Shown here: positions 59,519-64,000 of the stretch, piece by piece
Position numbering within the stretch: position 1 is the stretch's first letter
Layout of the letters: each line of letters begins with the position of its first letter
Assembly: GCA_009741485.1 (NCBI GenBank)
Contig: CM019214.1
Span: 98,830 to 162,829 of the forward strand
Source: Malurus cyaneus samueli
Lineage: Eukaryota > Chordata > Aves > Passeriformes > Maluridae
DNA length: 64,000 nucleotides
Reading direction: 5' to 3'
Made by a program: the position numbers and the translations under genes
Notes under the pieces: generated by a model
The model's database searches: none
Told to the model about the DNA's origin: nothing
Seen by the model: only the letters and a program-made list of their open reading frames with translations

Positions 59519-62500
59519 TTCTGCCACCGTGCTGTCACACAAAGCCACAAAAGCAGCCTGGGGCAAAGCTGTCCCTTACATGCCCAGCCTGCCTCCATCC
59601 CACGTGCATGAAGCAGTGTCCTGATGCAATCCCAACAAAAATGCTCCACTCTTTAATCCAGCCTGGCAATTAAAAACCCACTGCAGTTGTTGGTATCTTG
59701 GTTTTTCATCTTCCCAGGCTGAGGATCAAAGCTGGTACAACCAGAACAACGAGGCAGGGATGTGTCTAATGGGGCTCAAAGCTGTCCTGTCCTACAGAGG
59801 AAGCACAGGCATCCAGACCTATCTGGTATGCACCATATCAGCTTCAAAACAGGTAAAAGGATTTCCCTTTCACAAGTACTTCAATGCGATCATTTTCTGT
59901 GTAAAAGTACCCAAGAGATGTATCCAAAAATCATAAGCTCTTCTAATAGAGCCATCTTACCCTCTTTGAAGAGAAAACTATTGCTGCACATAAGGAACAG
60001 TTGCAATTTCTAAATGGGGAAAAAAGCCTTTCAGACTTGGCTGGAAGTTCAGCTCTGCACATTAGCCAAATTACTTTAGAAAGGCAGTGGAAAAGTTATT
60101 AATAAATTTATCAAACGACTATCCAAAGGAATGCAGATATTTTAGCCAAGAAGCAAGAAGAAGTGAGTAAATTATACCTCAACCAGACCTCTGATCCATA
60201 TAGGAGTGGGAAGAGAAGGTGATACCTCCTATGCAATGACCACCCTTCCTTTTTCAGTGCTGGCATCATGCGTATTTTGTGGAGCAGATTGGTAGAGATT
60301 GGCACACAATTTGTCGTGTGCTATACACAGTTTGTCATGCTGTCATGTGAATGTGTAAAGGACCTCTGGAACTTAAGGATGGTGTAATTTCCTCCAGTAC
60401 CCAAATTCTGCATGTAAGTATTTTGCAATCCAGCAGAGATTTTCAATTGCTGTCACTTTATGAAATTCTTGGTATAGAAACAACTAAATGCATAATGCAT
60501 TGTATATGCTACGATATATGCATCTTAGATGACTTAACCTACTGTCTCTCACTCTTTTAAAAACTCATCAAACATAAAAATTATGTCACAAGAATCAGTC
60601 TGTATCATTATCCTCTGCACAGGTTAATAAACAGTATATTGTTTCATGACCTTGGGGTTCCTAGTCAAGGATTGGAAGTGAAGGATTCTCAATTTGCCTT
60701 TCCTTCTGTTCTGCAGGTGGTGCAAAATGTGAATATTTAAAGCCAGCAGGGCTGGATACTGCTCCAGCTCCCTCTCTTTCTGCAGAAGCAGTACCAAGAC
60801 CTCAGGCACTCCATCTGCCCCAAAGAGGGGAGGTAAAGGTGGTTCTTGCTGAATTATCTTACCCCTCAGCACTGCAGATGATGAGATGGGTAACTGCTGC
60901 TGCTTACCCAGAGCACTGCAGACTTCCAAAAAGCAGTGCTGCAAAAAATACTAACATTTGAACTGGAAAGGACAATCTATTCCAACACTATTTTAGATTC
61001 CTTTCTTTCTGCACTGAAACTTTTGTTTTATTTTGGATGACAGTTGTTTGGTAAAATGCAATTGTCTTTAACGAATTGCTTTTCCCAGCTGTCACTGTCA
61101 TTGCACCAAACATTCAGGGTGATTTATTTGACCTGCAGCAGAGGTGCAAGACTAAGATTTTAGCTCTTCTCCATTGTAGCAGGAGTGTTTCCTCTGGTAG
61201 GAGCAGTTCATTGATGGGGGCTACTGACTATGAACAGGCACAAAAGAAAGTACCAGTTTTTGGGTGCCTATCAGACACTCTAAGGTTTGTAGATTGGGCT
61301 GAGAGAAAACTTCTCTGATGGTGGTGATAGATCATAGACTGCTCCCTGGCTGCCATGGCCCTAAGATACTTCTTCCATTTCTGCCTCTTTTGAGAGAAAA
61401 TGAGAGAAGATCTATGAAATCAATTCACAGTCTCAAAATGGTGCTTTAGTCATGGGTCACACAATTTTCATCTGTATATTTGCTGATTGCTAAATTCTCA
61501 CCTCCAAGAACCTGGGCTAAATTTTACTTTAAACACTTTGGTATATGGAAAAGATGTTGCCATTGCACACCTAAATGCCAGATACTGCAATGAACAAAGT
61601 AAAGAAAGGTTTTTTCTGTGGAAAAAAATGTATGTTGTGGCTGCAAATTCCGAACTGTTCTGTATCATTTGTATCCCCTCTTGCTGTTCCAAGATATTTC
61701 TATTCTTTAGAGCCACTTGATATTTCTGGTGTATCTCAGTCAGACTTTATCTGTTAACTTTCAACTCACACTTGATAGAAAAACCTTTTACATCCCCACA
61801 AAATAAGATTTTGCCTTTAGCATCAATTATCATTCATCTGGCTATTGAAGAAGCTGACAGGTCTGTATTGTCATTGCTCTCCTTTTTCATGCATCTTGAC
61901 AGATATTTGCCTTTCTTTCACCTCATGGCACCTCAACATCCTCCTCACTTCTCAAAGATATTTGCTAACAAGCTTTCAGACAACACCACCTCACTGTAAA
62001 AAATCCAGCAATGACATCCATACATGAAACCTGATTTAAAATTGTCTTGTTTAGCCAGTTCCTGACTCCTTATGCTGCTAAGTAAGGTTACAATTCACCC
62101 ACAGACTATTTCTGTATGCATGTAAGAAAGCCAACATGAAGGGAAAAAAAAGCAAGCAGGGAGAATAAAGAGAGCTCCAGTTCTGCCCAGGGACCATGTC
62201 AAAACCAGTGCTGCATTAGTGATGGCACTTTAGCAGAGGAGAGGAATCCAACCCAATGATAGCCAGGAGAGGACCCAGAGGTACATAAAACCTTCACTGA
62301 ATGGATGCATCACGAGTAAAAATGTAAGGAAAAGAAGAAAAATTGCACTGGTCTCATACATTCGCTCATGAAATCTGAATTTTCCTCAAATCAGTGCACC
62401 CAAAGTAGCTAAACTATTTGCAATACTTACACACAGTGCCTGCACCTGTCAATGAGAGTGATTTTGAATTTTCTGTGCATAGGTCATGTAAAAAGTCACG

Positions 62501-64000
62501 TAGGTGCTCTGTGATTTACAGATTTCTCATCTGTAAAGCTGCCACCTCTGCTTCATTAAAGGCAAAGAGGCAATAAATTGAAAAGGAAGAATATAAATAA
62601 AGAAGGATAAAGCAGATGATTTAATGGCAACATCAGGCTCAGGTCCAGATTAAAATAAAAAGCATATAAAACAGTGAAGTTAACCAATGTATTTTATAAT
62701 AAAAACATAAACACCTTGCAAAATATATCTGAAAAGAGAACAGGACAAATCAAAGTATCAGTATGAAATTAAATGCCTCTCTTTGTTGTAGGCATTCACA
62801 TCCCACTTCCCTGTTGCCTCCCACCTAGCAAGGCTTTTCCTACTTCTTTGCTCTTCCTAATTGTCAAGGTTTAAAGGACACTGAAGAGCACAGGATGGGT
62901 TCATTAGAATTGCAAAGCATCCCATTTGCAGCAGGGCACCATTTATCTCTGTTGCCACACCATACTGTGAGGTGGCACCAAAAACCAGACGCTGCAGTCC
63001 AGAGCGAGGGAATGCTAATCATCCTCCATCAGACCCAAACCATGTGGGATTCAAGGTTAACTGTGCTTGGGAACATCTGTTCAAGGCAATAAATGCCTCC
63101 CAAAGACAATTGGGAGTGGGCTCTATATTTTTGACAGGGCCAGCTTTTTTCTGGGCCAAATTCTTGGCCATTTGTTTCAGTCCCTTGTGTCTACACAACC
63201 ACTTCTGTCCCCTTCCTTCAATGGAAGGCTCAACTTCCTCTTCTCAGACCTTATTCAGGGCCACCAAGTTGTCACTCACAGTAAAAAATTAACACTACCA
63301 TGTCTGTCTTTGCTTAGTTGCAGCGAACAATATAAATTACAAGTCAGGAGAGCAGTCTGTGCATAAATACAGTCATGCAGTTTAGCTAAAGGAATCTGTC
63401 CAGCCAGTTGCACAGGTTCACCCTAAAGTCATGTCCAGACTGACACTTGCCTTCAGTCCACCTCAGAAATATTTACCTTATCCCAAAGTTTACTTAAAAA
63501 TATCTCTATTTTTATGTCTTTCATCTTTAATGCCACAGATTGTGTCCTGTTCTACAGCAAAAATAAGCAGAGCTGGAAAAGGTACTCAGTCAGCACTATA
63601 TCGTGGTGCCAAAGCACAACTAAAGAAGTAACTCTGAGGTTGCCAGATCAGAGACTGCACATGAAGTCACTTTGCATTTTCTCTAAGTCTGTAGTCCTGT
63701 TCGTACTGAAGTCAACAGCAAGCCTGCAGTTAATTGCAACAAAAGTAAGATATATTTTAGGGAGCCACCATGAAGAGGTGGGCAGGATTATCTAATGACA
63801 TATACGTATTTTACTAAATGTGTTACTTGTCAAGCTAATTAGTTACCCTGTAAATGAAAAGGTCAACCCTGCATAATATTAGCATCTCATCTTTCTGAGT
63901 CAAATTTCCTGTGCATGGTAGGTGGAAAGACATAAATTCTACTGAGGTTGTGAACGGCTGATAGGAACACTTTGGCAGGCAGAGAAAAAATTGAAAAAAA
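59519..64000. other. Unique non-coding DNA, right edge
   Basis: No RNA gene, transposon or exon that I can support. Frames at 60624-60944 (minus), 61076-61318, 62972-63292 and 63067-63366 overlap other frames and have no domain. Sequence is AT-rich with short A runs. Confidence 0.5.

Overview
This window looks like vertebrate, almost certainly avian and probably passerine, nuclear DNA. The evidence is several 5'-truncated CR1 retroposon ends, which have the typical bird 3' terminus (a GGACTYGATGAT-like stretch, then TTCCAACC, then ATTCTATGA), and solo long terminal repeats (LTRs) of families I recognise as common in songbird genomes. Interspersed repeats are otherwise sparse, the background is AT-rich, and poly-A/poly-T runs are frequent. 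There are no operons, ribosome-binding sites, CRISPR arrays or tRNA/rRNA genes that I can support.

I found no convincing protein-coding exon in 64 kb. Every open frame is short, lacks a recognisable domain, and either lies inside a transposable element or in low-complexity sequence or reads like chance translation. The window is best described as intergenic DNA or the inside of a very long intron.

Layout: an LTR of family 1 lies at 600-1007. AT-rich unique DNA follows to 11.2 kb. A minisatellite of about 760 bp lies at 11230-11992, built from GTTAGTAAAC-type and GTTACTGTTAGTAAC-type blocks. A second family-1 LTR lies at 16604-17031 and abuts an 18-nt match to the 3' end of tRNA-Gly(UCC), so it is the 5' LTR of a truncated minus-strand provirus. 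A near-perfect 24-bp hairpin sits next to it at 16344-16404. A CR1 tail lies at 22.3 kb. A large LTR with an exact 5-bp target duplication lies at 28223-29120. A CR1 piece lies at 31.06-31.29 kb and another LTR family at 31780-32281. Three copies of a further LTR family, all in the same orientation, lie at 34827-35419, 44162-44727 and 58897-59518; two of them have exact 5-bp target duplications. A CR1 piece of about 500 bp lies at 40778-41281, with shorter CR1 pieces at 43.8, 51.9 and 54.4 kb. A further LTR-like element lies at 53655-54310. A second hairpin lies at 56001-56053.

The history read from this is of repeated retroelement insertion into gene-free DNA, followed by LTR-LTR recombination that left solo LTRs, plus local tandem expansion. 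No viral gene survives. The most unusual items are the palindromic minisatellite, the tRNA-Gly primer-binding site, and the two hairpins.
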